64,000 bases of DNA, taken from positions 1,243,501 to 1,307,500 of the forward strand of contig CANLCX010000001.1 in the NCBI GenBank assembly GCA_947489315.1, given 5' to 3'. The notes beneath the pieces were generated by a model. It did no database searches. It worked only from the letters and a program-made list of their open reading frames with translations, and was not told the origin of the DNA. The translations under genes were made by a program, and so were the position numbers. This document shows positions 38,068 to 47,214 of the stretch, piece by piece. The DNA comes from an uncultured Sphingomonadaceae bacterium. Lineage in GTDB: Bacteria > Pseudomonadota > Alphaproteobacteria > Sphingomonadales > Sphingomonadaceae. The number at the start of each line of letters is the position of its first letter. Positions within the stretch are counted from its first letter, which is position 1.

Positions 38068-39843
38068 ATGGCTGATCGGGATTCTCATCTGCAAGATGTA
38101 CTAAAGGCACCTGAAGGGCCGCATATTGCTGCGCTATTTGATTTTGATGGTACTATAATTGCAGGATATTCTGCCACTGCTATGTTGTGGGAAAAGATCA
38201 AGCGCAGAGAGATGACCGCTGAAGAATTGGTCGAAACCGCGAACGTCATGGCGCAATATAGCATGGGCAGCATGGGTTTCTCTGGCCTGATGATGGCGGC
38301 ATCTAAATTCATGAAAGGTGTCACCGAAGACAGCTATTTTGAATTTGGTGAGGAGCTGTATCAAAAGCATATCGCACGTAAAGTCTATCCAGAATCAAGG
38401 GATTTGATCGAAGCCCATATGGCAAAAGGCCATACGGTTGCGATCGTGTCGTCAGCAACTATCTATCAGATCGAACCCACGGCTCGGGATCTGAATATCG
38501 AGCATGTATTATGTTCTCAATATGAGGTTGAGAACGGAGAATTTACTGGAAATATCATTCGCCCGCTTTGCTTTGGCGAAGGAAAGGTTCTCGCGGCGGA
38601 AAAGCTAGCGAAAGAATATAAGCTCGACCTTAAAAAGAGCTATTTTTATTCGGATAGCTACGACGATATTGAATTGTTAGAACGGGTTGGCAAGCCCCGT
38701 CCCTTGAACCCCAATAGCAAGCTTACGGAAGTCGCCAAAGAGCGCGGCTGGCCGTTGCAGAAATTCGATAGTCGAGGGCAGGGTAAGCCAGTCGACTATC
38801 TGCGGACTATTTACGCAACAGGATCACTCGTTACATCTTTTGTGGCGGGATTACCCATCTGGGCGCTGACTGGATCGCAACGTGAGGCGACGAATTTCTC
38901 AACCGGTCTGTTCGGTGATATAGCCACCGCGTTAACCGGCGTGGAACTGGATGTTAGCGGGGAGGAAAACCTTTGGGTAAACCGGCCCTGCATTTTTGTC
39001 TTCAATCATCAAAGCAAAGCCGATGTGATGATTATGGCAAAGCTGGTGCGCAAGGACGTGGGTGGTATCGCCAAAAAAGAAGTCAAGGATACACCGGTAA
39101 TCGGTAAAGTCATGGAGATGGCGGGAACTATCTTTGTTGACCGGGCAGATGGCCGTAATGCGATTAAGGCTATGGAGCCGCTAATTGATGCTATCAAGGT
39201 CGACGGTAAGTCGATCTGTATCGCTCCAGAAGGAACGAGGACCTTATCGCCCAAAATAGGGCCATTTAAGAAAGGCGCTTTCCATCTCGCGATGCAGGCT
39301 GGAGTGCCGATGGTTCCGATTGTTATCCATAATGCAGGCGATGTGGCGCCCAAAAACGAATTTGTGATGCGGCCAGCTACGGTGAAAGTCGATATTCTGC
39401 CACCGGTTGATACAAGCAAATGGAAAAAAACAACTTTGGATCAACATGTCGCTGAAGTCCGAGGGATGTTCCTGAAAGCACTTGGGCAAAGTGATGACGA
39501 TGCAGCAATGGCTGAAGTTGCCGAAGTAGCCGCACGATTGCCACGGAAGGCTAGCGTGAAGCAGACGACTCCTGTAAAGGCTAAGGCGCGGAAACCGGCC
39601 GCAACGATTGCACCAAAAAAGGCCCCAACCGCAAAAAAAGCAACGCCGCGGAAAAAGCCTGCCGTCGCAAAAACCGCGACTACAACAAAGGCAAGTCGCC
39701 GACCTGCGACCGCAAAAAAGACAGCGCGCAAATCCGTAACGCAGAAGGTAAGCGCCGCAAAACCGACGGCAAAAAGGCCGGCAGCGAAGAAAGCGGTAAC
39801 TAGGAAGGCACCGCCAAAAAAAACAGCGGTGTCCAAAAAATAG
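38068..39843 (+). CDS. HAD-IB phosphatase / 1-acylglycerol-3-phosphate acyltransferase fusion with Lys-rich tail
   Basis: A 591-aa fusion. Residues ~18-235 are a HAD-IB hydrolase (nucleophile Asp25 in LFDFDGT, later YSDSYDDIELL). Residues ~285-480 are a PlsC-type acyltransferase with His314-x4-Asp319 (NHQSKAD) and E388-G-T-R. The last 98 residues are a low-complexity basic tail with 26 Lys and 7 Arg and no Asp or Glu. The acyltransferase half should turn lysophosphatidate into phosphatidate; the HAD half might dephosphorylate phosphatidate to diacylglycerol (inference). Similar fusions occur in mycobacteria. It is first in the lipid cluster, 9 bp before plsB. Start at the ATG at 38068, with RBS GAGGGA; a TTG at 38056 is less likely. 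Confidence 0.9.
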   Translation: MADRDSHLQDVLKAPEGPHIAALFDFDGTIIAGYSATAMLWEKIKRREMTAEELVETANVMAQYSMGSMGFSGLMMAASKFMKGVTEDSYFEFGEELYQKHIARKVYPESRDLIEAHMAKGHTVAIVSSATIYQIEPTARDLNIEHVLCSQYEVENGEFTGNIIRPLCFGEGKVLAAEKLAKEYKLDLKKSYFYSDSYDDIELLERVGKPRPLNPNSKLTEVAKERGWPLQKFDSRGQGKPVDYLRTIYATGSLVTSFVAGLPIWALTGSQREATNFSTGLFGDIATALTGVELDVSGEENLWVNRPCIFVFNHQSKADVMIMAKLVRKDVGGIAKKEVKDTPVIGKVMEMAGTIFVDRADGRNAIKAMEPLIDAIKVDGKSICIAPEGTRTLSPKIGPFKKGAFHLAMQAGVPMVPIVIHNAGDVAPKNEFVMRPATVKVDILPPVDTSKWKKTTLDQHVAEVRGMFLKALGQSDDDAAMAEVAEVAARLPRKASVKQTTPVKAKARKPAATIAPKKAPTAKKATPRKKPAVAKTATTTKASRRPATAKKTARKSVTQKVSAAKPTAKRPAAKKAVTRKAPPKKTAVSKK

Positions 39844-39852
39844 TGAGGCAGA

Positions 39853-42198
39853 ATGGATGAATCGACGGCAATAGCAAAAGCGGTTCCTCTGCTGACGCAG
39901 GGGCCGAAGCTATTTGTCATCGATGCGCGTAACCGTGTTGAACGTCGTTACTTGCTGGACTGGCTTCATACCTCCCTTGCCGAAGGAGGGCCGGGTCAGG
40001 AAATCAACTGGGTTAGTCTTCCCATATCGGATGAACGCGCGCGTTTGCGGTTGAAAGAGCTGACCCGAAAACTGGAAGCTGAGTCAGATACACTTGTGAT
40101 ACCCGTGCGTATCGCATGGCGAATACCTAATTTTGAAAAGAGTCGGGCGCTCAAAAAGCGTCACGCCTTGTTTGGTGATCCCCGGACGCCGGGCAGCTTT
40201 AGGGCGCGTACGATCCTACTCCGCAATAAACGCCGGGCGCATTGTCTGATTGGGCAACCAGCGACAATAAGCGACCTCAGACAACGCTTTGAGCAGCAAA
40301 ATGCAGTCGAAGTTCAAAGCGATGACGAGCACGAATTTGCGGGTTTTGTCGTGCGTCAGGCTGGTCTTGTTCTCGATATTGAAGAGCGTGGCCTTCGTGG
40401 ACGCCGTTACAAGGTACCACGGTTTGTTGCCGATGGCTTGCGCACAAATTCGAAATTTCGTGCGGCGATGACTGAACTGGCAATCGATCTCGATAAGCCA
40501 GAGACGGTATTATACGACGAAGCCAGCAAATATATGAAGGAGTTGATCGCCCGGCCGAGTGCTTTCTTCATAGATATGAAGGCAAAGCTCGACCGTTTCA
40601 TGTTGTCGCAAGGCTATGAAGATGAGGTTGTGTTCAAAAAGAGTGAGCTAGCCCGGTTGCGCAAGACGATGCGGGATCATCCAACGTTGCTGCTGTTCAC
40701 GCATAAGACCTATATTGATGGTGTGACACCTACCGATCTGGCTTATCAAAATGATCTGCCGATGGTGCATGTCTTTGGCGGCATTAATCTTGACTTTTTC
40801 GGCCTTGGCTTTGTTCTGCGCCGAGCAGGGACGATTTTCATTCGCCGCAGCTTTGAGAATAACCCGGTCTACAAGCTCGTATTGCGTCACTATGTCAGCT
40901 ATTTGCTGGAAAAACGTTTCCCTATGACTTGGGCTTTTGAAGGGACGCGCTCGCGGCTCGGAAAGCTTATGCCACCACGCTATGGTTTGCTGAAATATGT
41001 CATGGATAGCGCCAATGTAAATGACATCGAAAACGTCCATATCATTCCGGTGGTGACCAGCTTCGACCTCATCCGCGATGTCGAGGAATATGCCAGTGAG
41101 CAAACCGGGCGAGCCAAGAAGGCTGAATCGCTGAGCTGGTTTATCGGTTATCTCCGCAGCCTGCGGGAACCAATGGGCAAAGTCTATGTCGATTTTGGCG
41201 AGCCGGTCATTGTGGAAAAGGCACCTGAACCTGATGATCGGATCGGGCTTTCCAAAATTGCCTTTGAAGTGGCGGTGGAGGCCAATCGCGCGACGCCGCT
41301 AACACTGACATCGTTAATGTGCCTGAGCTTGCTGGGCACTGCGCCTCGAGCCATGACGGCAGATGAATTGCGCGCGGTAATCAATTTCTTTGTAGAATGG
41401 GCGCAAGAGCGCAAAATTCGGTTCAGCGATGATTTGATCACGCAAAATCTAGAGGGCATTCAGAAGGTTGTTGATACGCTAGTCAATAGCGGCTTGTTCG
41501 TGCGTTACGATCAGGGATCAAGCACGGTGTATGCAATTCAGCCAGAAAAACATCCGTTGGCGAGCTACTACCGTAACTCCATCATTCACCATTTTCTTGA
41601 TAAAGCAATTATTGAGCTATCGCTGCTAAAAGCAAGAGAAGACAAGGATAATGTCGCCAAGGAAGTGTTCTGGGCAGAAACCGAACGTTTGCGTGATCTG
41701 TTCAAATTTGAATTTTTCTATCCACCTAAGGAAGAATATCGGAAAAACCTGGAAGCTGAACTGACGCGCGCTTGCCCTGACTGGGAAATGAAGCTGGATA
41801 AGGGTGGCGTTCTACTCAAAAGCCTAACCAACCGGTTTCAGCCTCTGATTGGTCATGCGGTTTTCCTGCCATTCGTGGAATCCTATACTGTGGTGCTAGA
41901 TATACTGTCACGGTTGGAGCCAGGGCAGGCTATCGATAAGAAGCAATGTGTGGAAGACGCTCTGAAAGAGGGGCGCCAGGCCTATTTGCTACGGAGGATT
42001 ACGAGCGAAGCCTCTATTGGCAAGATTCTGTTCGAAAATGGTTTTAAAATGGCAGCCAGTCAGGGTTTGACCGGCGAAACAACCGACGAAACCATCGCTA
42101 AACGCAAAGCTTTGTTACGCAAATTCCGGGCCTTGTCCCGGCGGATGGAAAAATCCCGCCTGGAAGTTTTGAGTCTCGCCGACAAGATTTTTGATTAA
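39853..42198 (+). CDS. plsB: Glycerol-3-phosphate 1-O-acyltransferase (PlsB type)
   Basis: A 781-aa inner-membrane-associated acyltransferase that makes lysophosphatidate from glycerol-3-phosphate and acyl-CoA or acyl-ACP. The acyltransferase blocks are present: His284-x4-Asp289 (THKTYIDG), FIRRSFENNPVYKLVLRHYV, the block III FEGTRSRLGKLMPPRYGLL and the proline block IHIIPVVTSFD-like sequence. A long helical C-terminal part follows, as in E. coli PlsB. It is 9 bp after the HAD/PlsC gene, so steps one and two of phosphatidate synthesis are encoded side by side. The WS/DGAT gene follows after 26 bp. Confidence 0.93.
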   Translation: MDESTAIAKAVPLLTQGPKLFVIDARNRVERRYLLDWLHTSLAEGGPGQEINWVSLPISDERARLRLKELTRKLEAESDTLVIPVRIAWRIPNFEKSRALKKRHALFGDPRTPGSFRARTILLRNKRRAHCLIGQPATISDLRQRFEQQNAVEVQSDDEHEFAGFVVRQAGLVLDIEERGLRGRRYKVPRFVADGLRTNSKFRAAMTELAIDLDKPETVLYDEASKYMKELIARPSAFFIDMKAKLDRFMLSQGYEDEVVFKKSELARLRKTMRDHPTLLLFTHKTYIDGVTPTDLAYQNDLPMVHVFGGINLDFFGLGFVLRRAGTIFIRRSFENNPVYKLVLRHYVSYLLEKRFPMTWAFEGTRSRLGKLMPPRYGLLKYVMDSANVNDIENVHIIPVVTSFDLIRDVEEYASEQTGRAKKAESLSWFIGYLRSLREPMGKVYVDFGEPVIVEKAPEPDDRIGLSKIAFEVAVEANRATPLTLTSLMCLSLLGTAPRAMTADELRAVINFFVEWAQERKIRFSDDLITQNLEGIQKVVDTLVNSGLFVRYDQGSSTVYAIQPEKHPLASYYRNSIIHHFLDKAIIELSLLKAREDKDNVAKEVFWAETERLRDLFKFEFFYPPKEEYRKNLEAELTRACPDWEMKLDKGGVLLKSLTNRFQPLIGHAVFLPFVESYTVVLDILSRLEPGQAIDKKQCVEDALKEGRQAYLLRRITSEASIGKILFENGFKMAASQGLTGETTDETIAKRKALLRKFRALSRRMEKSRLEVLSLADKIFD

Positions 42199-42224
42199 GA
42201 TCATCCGATTTAGAGGAGCCGCAT

Positions 42225-43769
42225 ATGTTGCATCAGCTTAGTGCCCAAGACGCCCAGTTTCTCTACATCCAGACAGCGGAAAACCTGACCCATGTCATGG
42301 CGGTCTATGTCTATGATCCTTCAACGGCACCTACCAAAAAGGTGCGCTTTAAGGATATTATCGAGCATGTGCGAAGCCGTTTGCATATTTCACCGGTATT
42401 CAAACGAAAGCTCTACCGCCTGCCATTTGATATTGATCATCCCTATTGGGTGGAGGACCAGCATTTCGACATAGAAGCACATATTTCCCACGGGAGATTG
42501 CCGGAACCGGGCGATTGGCGACAGTTTTGTATCCATGTGGCGCGCCATTTCAGCAAGCCGATGGATATGAATCGGCCGCTCTGGGATATGTATGTGGTCG
42601 AAGGACTGGATAAGGTCGCAGGCTATGGCAAAGGCAGTTATGCAATTTTGACGCGGGTTCATCACTCCGCAATTGATGGGGCATCGGCTGCTTATTTTTT
42701 CACAGCGCTCGGTGATATGGACAATAAAGGTAAGCCGTTGATTGAGGTCCCGCCATCGGATTGGGATTATGGCGATGTGCCATCGTCTTCGGATGTCATG
42801 AATCGCGCTGTTTCGAGCAACTTGTCGTCGCCTGTCAAATTGGCCAACGCTGTATTGAAATTAACTCCTACTCTGTGGGATGCAGCACAGAAAAACATAT
42901 CTGGTGATGGGGAGGGTGGCGGCCTAACTGTTCCTGAAACCCGGTTTAATGGCAATGTTTCACCACATAAGATGTTCGATGCTGTCAGTTTCGATTTGAA
43001 CGAACTCAAAGCCATGCGCACCAAAGTGGAAGGCGCGACAATCAACGATGTTGTGCTGACTGTTTGCAGTGGTGCGCTGCGTAAATATCTGATGAAGCAC
43101 AAGGAATTGCCAAAAGAAACGCTGGTTGCGGTTGCTCCGGTCAATGCCCGGAAGCGGGATGGTCAGGAAAACACGCCAGGCAACAAGATTACCGCAATGA
43201 CCGTCAAACTTTGGACGAATATTGCCAATCCACTGGAACGATTGGAAGCTGTCCGCAATACCACGCGAGAGACGAAGGCAGCGAAATCCGGTCTGAGTGC
43301 GCGGATCATGACGGATTTGACTCAACATATCCCCGGCGCAACTATGGCCGGAGTAGCCAAAATCCTGACCAGTGAGCGTTTCGCGCCCAAGATGAGCAAT
43401 GTTTTCATTTCCAACGTGCCGGGACCACAAGTGCCCATGTATATGAATGGCGCTAAACTGACCCATCAATATGGTATGGCGCCGCTGGGCAACGGTATGG
43501 GGTTATTTATTGCGACGCCTAGTTACAATGGCACGATGTCCTTTGCGATCACAACCGACAGAAAAATAATGCCGGACATAGAGTTTTTCCGGGAATGTAT
43601 TGAAACAGCCTTTGCCCAGTTGCGGGATGCCAAACCAGCCGCTGGTAAACGCAAAGCAAAGGCAAAGGCCGCGCCAACCAAAAAGGCGGAGCAACCCAAA
43701 GATGCTTCGGTCATGTACCGGCGGGTATCCAAGACACCAAGAAGAGCGCAACCGAATAAGGCTAAATAA
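42225..43769 (+). CDS. Wax ester synthase / diacylglycerol O-acyltransferase (WS/DGAT)
   Basis: A 514-aa bifunctional acyltransferase that esterifies diacylglycerol or fatty alcohols with acyl-CoA to make triacylglycerols or wax esters. The catalytic motif is H146-H-S-A-I-D151-G. The family's C-terminal block is present as FISNVPGPQVPMYMNGAKL...YNGTMSFAITTDRKIMPD, and the N-terminus is the standard QLSAQDAQFLYIQTAENL. The last ~45 residues form a basic Lys/Arg/Ala/Pro tail (GKRKAKAKAAPTKKAEQ...). A strong RBS (GAGGAG) precedes the ATG at 42225. Confidence 0.95.
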   Translation: MLHQLSAQDAQFLYIQTAENLTHVMAVYVYDPSTAPTKKVRFKDIIEHVRSRLHISPVFKRKLYRLPFDIDHPYWVEDQHFDIEAHISHGRLPEPGDWRQFCIHVARHFSKPMDMNRPLWDMYVVEGLDKVAGYGKGSYAILTRVHHSAIDGASAAYFFTALGDMDNKGKPLIEVPPSDWDYGDVPSSSDVMNRAVSSNLSSPVKLANAVLKLTPTLWDAAQKNISGDGEGGGLTVPETRFNGNVSPHKMFDAVSFDLNELKAMRTKVEGATINDVVLTVCSGALRKYLMKHKELPKETLVAVAPVNARKRDGQENTPGNKITAMTVKLWTNIANPLERLEAVRNTTRETKAAKSGLSARIMTDLTQHIPGATMAGVAKILTSERFAPKMSNVFISNVPGPQVPMYMNGAKLTHQYGMAPLGNGMGLFIATPSYNGTMSFAITTDRKIMPDIEFFRECIETAFAQLRDAKPAAGKRKAKAKAAPTKKAEQPKDASVMYRRVSKTPRRAQPNKAK

Positions 43770-43855
43770 GTAGTGGATAACTACCTAAATTTCCCGTTAA
43801 CGGGTGTCTTTCCCCAGCAATGCGTGTATTCGGCCTCAAAGTAAGCGAGTAAAAT

Positions 43856-45334
43856 ATGATTTTGAATACCACTTTGAAGATGGAAAAGGCGATGAGCCAG
43901 GCGGAAAATTATTCCGACTGGTCCGATGCCGCCGCCGCACATGATCGCTCCACTGGAGTCGACAAGTGGAAGGCATCTGACGATAGCAAGCATTTTGACA
44001 ATGTCTCTATCCGCCGCCGCCTGAAACGCCTTTCAAAGCTCTGGAAAGCTCAAGATAATGCTGGCCTGCTCTATGCGCTGAACGAAGGTATCCATGGCAA
44101 CATGGACGGCATGGGTAATGATCGCCTGCATCAGAAAGCCAAATTCGGTACCAAGCAGCTTATTCAGGATTATGTCGATGCTATCGTCAATTCGCTGGAA
44201 TATCTGGCGAGCGATAAGGTTGACGATATTCCTTTCGAAGAAAAACTCGATTTCTTCCGCCGGGCGCAGCATTGCTATGGCCGTTCCGCGTTCTTGATGA
44301 GCGGTTCTGGCGCTTTTCTCTATTTTCATATGGGGGTCGTGAAGTCTCTATGGTCTGAAGGCCTATTGCCGCACATCATGTCGGGATCCAGTGGTGGTTC
44401 GGTCGTCGGTGCGTTGATTAGCACTCATGTAGATGATGAAATTCCTCCATTTTTTATACCTGAAAATCTGGTGACCGACGGTGCGGACGACATTGTAGCA
44501 CAGACCGGCTTTGGAATATTAGGTGGTACGAAGCGGTTGAAAATCGACGAGATCCGCGCTCGCATCAGCAATATGATTCCCGATCTTACTTTTCAGGAAG
44601 CTTATGAGTTGACCGGAAGGCACTTGAATGTGTCGATTGCACCGGCGGAAAAGCACCAGACATCGCGTCTTTTAAACGCCATTGCTTCTCCCAATGTCTA
44701 TATTCGCGAAGCGGTTATGGCTTCTTGCGCTGTGCCAGGCGTTTATCCGCCGGTGACATTGGCGGCCAAGGACCATACCGGAGAACGCAAACCTTATTTG
44801 CCCAATCGCAAATGGGTGGATGGTTCCGTAACACACGATCTGCCAGCCAAACGGCTTGGGCGACTTTATGGAGTTAATCATCACATTGTCAGCCAGGCCA
44901 ATCCACTGATTACGCCCTTTGCGACTGATGTGAAACAACAGAGAACTCCGATCTCCGCGATCAGAAACGCAACAACCTCGACAATGAAGGCTTGGCTCAA
45001 CGCCAATGTTGAGATCATGCAAAAGCCGCTGTCCTATTTCCCGCGACTGAACAGCATGGCGAATATGACGCTGTCGGTGATCAATCAGGATTATACCGGT
45101 GATATCAATATCATACGTCCAACGATGTTCTGGAGTCCGGCGAAAATACTTAGCGATCTGTCGGTAGAGGAAATTGGCGAACTTATCCAGTTGGGTGAGC
45201 GCACTACATGGCCGAAAATTGAAATGGTCCGTACCCAGACGAAGATTAGTCAGACATTGGATCGGATATTATTCGAATATGAAAATGAACTGGCGCATGA
45301 TCATGTCGCGGCGATGAAAAGGAACATCGCTTGA
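43856..45334 (+). CDS. DUF3336 patatin-like lipase (triacylglycerol lipase type)
   Basis: A 492-aa lipase. The N-terminal DUF3336 domain (about residues 40-140, WKAQDNAGLLYALNEGIHGN) is the one also found in yeast Tgl3/4/5 and plant SDP1 triacylglycerol lipases. The patatin domain has the oxyanion-type GSGAFLYFHMGV, nucleophile Ser179 in GSSGGS and the dyad Asp322 in WVDGSV. The lid/helix region and YFPRLNSMANMTLSVINQDYTGDI complete the fold. It probably starts fat mobilisation by releasing fatty acids from stored triacylglycerol. An internal ATG at 43892 has a better RBS (AAAAGG) than 43856, so the start may be 12 codons later. It ends overlapping the next gene by TTGA. Confidence 0.92.
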   Translation: MILNTTLKMEKAMSQAENYSDWSDAAAAHDRSTGVDKWKASDDSKHFDNVSIRRRLKRLSKLWKAQDNAGLLYALNEGIHGNMDGMGNDRLHQKAKFGTKQLIQDYVDAIVNSLEYLASDKVDDIPFEEKLDFFRRAQHCYGRSAFLMSGSGAFLYFHMGVVKSLWSEGLLPHIMSGSSGGSVVGALISTHVDDEIPPFFIPENLVTDGADDIVAQTGFGILGGTKRLKIDEIRARISNMIPDLTFQEAYELTGRHLNVSIAPAEKHQTSRLLNAIASPNVYIREAVMASCAVPGVYPPVTLAAKDHTGERKPYLPNRKWVDGSVTHDLPAKRLGRLYGVNHHIVSQANPLITPFATDVKQQRTPISAIRNATTSTMKAWLNANVEIMQKPLSYFPRLNSMANMTLSVINQDYTGDINIIRPTMFWSPAKILSDLSVEEIGELIQLGERTTWPKIEMVRTQTKISQTLDRILFEYENELAHDHVAAMKRNIA

Positions 45335-46185
45335 AACACGAAGAAGGAACCTTGGTGCTAGCAGCTCCGTCAGCTGCTGCAGGCGCAAATCTTTTTTGCC
45401 AAAGCTGGGCTCCGGAAAAAGCTCCCAAGGCGATCATCATATTAGTGCACGGCTATGATGAACATAGCGGCCGCTATGCTTATTTCGCTGAGCATTGTGT
45501 AAATCACGGCCTTGCTGTCCATACATTGGATCATTGGGGACATGGGAAATCGGACGGAGAGAATGGCTTTGTACCTGATTTTTCTGTCTATCATGATGGA
45601 TTGGACGCACTGCTTGGTCAGATGCCAGCCGACCAGCGGGCGTTACCACTGATATTGGTTGGTCATAGTCTTGGTGGTCTGATTAGCGCATCATATTTGC
45701 TTGATAATCAATCCAATTTTGCTGCTGCCGTATTATCGGGCCCCGCGATTAAAGCGACTGACGAACCATCTTCTTTCATGAAGGGCTTGAGTAGGTTCCT
45801 TTCCAAGGTTGCTCCGAAAATGGGCGTGCTGGGTCTAGATGCCAGTGGCGTTAGCCGTGATCCAAAAGTTGTGGCTGACTATCTTGCCGATCCGCTGGTG
45901 TCTGGCACCAAGATCAGTGCGCGGTTAGCAGCCGAAATGATGGGTAATATGGAAACCGTGCAAAACCAAGCGGCCGAGATTACACTGCCCATGTTGTTAC
46001 TTCATGGAGAAGAGGATCGTCTCACAGCGCCGGAGGGGTCGGTTTTTCTTCACGACCATATTAGTTCGAAAGAAAAAATGTTGAAAATCTATCCAGGGCT
46101 ATTTCACGAGATTTTTAACGAGCCGGAAAAAGATGCTGTGCTGACCGATATGACTAATTGGATTGATCGCATAATAGCAAAATAG
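45331..46185 (+). CDS. Alpha/beta hydrolase, monoacylglycerol lipase-like
   Basis: A 284-aa hydrolase with the MAG-lipase pattern: ILVHGYDEHSGRYAYFAEH, LDHWGHGKSDG, and nucleophile Ser113 in VGHSLGG. A cap region follows, then the acid Asp in GEEDRLTAP and the His in GLFHEIFNEP. It starts with TTG at 45331, overlapping the lipase stop (TTGA), preceded by AAAGGAAC at proper spacing; no in-frame ATG exists nearby. With the upstream patatin lipase it could complete triacylglycerol breakdown to glycerol and fatty acids. Confidence 0.9.
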   Translation: MKHEEGTLVLAAPSAAAGANLFCQSWAPEKAPKAIIILVHGYDEHSGRYAYFAEHCVNHGLAVHTLDHWGHGKSDGENGFVPDFSVYHDGLDALLGQMPADQRALPLILVGHSLGGLISASYLLDNQSNFAAAVLSGPAIKATDEPSSFMKGLSRFLSKVAPKMGVLGLDASGVSRDPKVVADYLADPLVSGTKISARLAAEMMGNMETVQNQAAEITLPMLLLHGEEDRLTAPEGSVFLHDHISSKEKMLKIYPGLFHEIFNEPEKDAVLTDMTNWIDRIIAK

Positions 46186-46215
46186 GCGCGAAAATGCGAG
46201 CGGGGGAATTTTGCA

Positions 46216-47145
46216 ATGATGATCATTCTATATTTTTTAGGCGCGATAATTCTGGCTTTTTTAGTCAGCTATTTTGTCCTTCCGAAAGCGCTATATGACC
46301 TGATGACGGCTATGCTTCGCTTGCGCGGCGGCCTGCGGCAAAAATCCGTTAGGGTTGGTGATAATGTTTGGCCTTATCTGGAAGGCGGACGAGGGGATGA
46401 GGTGCCAGTTGTTTTGCTGCATGGCTTTGGCGGCGACAAGGACAATTGGTCTATATATGCACCGCATATCACCAAATATCATCGATTGATTGCGCCAGAC
46501 TTACCCGGCTTTGGCGAAAATGACAGATCTCTGGATCGCGATTATGATATTCCCTCACAAGTGCACCGACTAAACGCATTTCTGGACGCTATGAATATCA
46601 CCAAATGCCATATTGGTGGCAATAGTATGGGCGGTTTTATCGCCTTGCAATTTGCAATGGAATATCCGGAAAAAGTTTCGTCGCTCACCTTGTTTAACAA
46701 TGCGGGTGTCGTTGGTGACGAAAAGAGCGAGTTGGCCGTCGCCGCGGAAAGAGGCGAAAATTCGTTGGCCTTAAGCAACCTTTCAGACGTAGATCGTCTA
46801 ATGGCTTTCGTTTCCTATAAGCCGGTACCAATGCCCAAAAACTTCAAGAAAATATTCTTTGCAGAGGCCGAGGCCCATAGAGAAGTTCTCGATAAGATAT
46901 TCTGGCAAATTGCCGGTGCCGGTATCAATCATCCCCTTAACGATCGTCTTGGTGAAGTGATGGCGCCAAGTTTAATCATCTGGGGCCGGCATGACCGTTT
47001 GATTGATGTCAGCTGTGTTGCGGTGCTGGATGAAGGGATCAAGAATAGCGAAGCGGTGATCTTTGAAGAGACCGGGCATATCCCGATGATCGAAAAACCC
47101 AAAGAAACCGCTGCTGCACACCGGGCATTTCTTGCAAAACACTAA
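46216..47145 (+). CDS. Membrane-anchored alpha/beta hydrolase (ABHD6/lipase-like)
   Basis: A 309-aa protein with an N-terminal membrane helix (ILYFLGAIILAFLVSYFVLP), then an alpha/beta hydrolase. It has VVLLHGFGGDKDNWS, PDLPGFGENDRS, the nucleophile Ser137 in GGNSMGG, IIWGRHDRLID (acid) and ETGHIPMIEKP (His). Anchor plus fold resembles ABHD6-type monoacylglycerol lipases and bacterial esterases. It is 30 bp after the previous lipase gene and 69 bp before gpsA; a role in mono- or diglyceride or lysophospholipid hydrolysis is inferred from context. Confidence 0.85.
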   Translation: MMIILYFLGAIILAFLVSYFVLPKALYDLMTAMLRLRGGLRQKSVRVGDNVWPYLEGGRGDEVPVVLLHGFGGDKDNWSIYAPHITKYHRLIAPDLPGFGENDRSLDRDYDIPSQVHRLNAFLDAMNITKCHIGGNSMGGFIALQFAMEYPEKVSSLTLFNNAGVVGDEKSELAVAAERGENSLALSNLSDVDRLMAFVSYKPVPMPKNFKKIFFAEAEAHREVLDKIFWQIAGAGINHPLNDRLGEVMAPSLIIWGRHDRLIDVSCVAVLDEGIKNSEAVIFEETGHIPMIEKPKETAAAHRAFLAKH

Positions 47146-47214
47146 AATTGCAGCCAGTTTAGTCGCATAGAACTTCTCAAAAAGAGGAGTCGCGGAAAAA
47201 TTTGGGGAAAAGCT

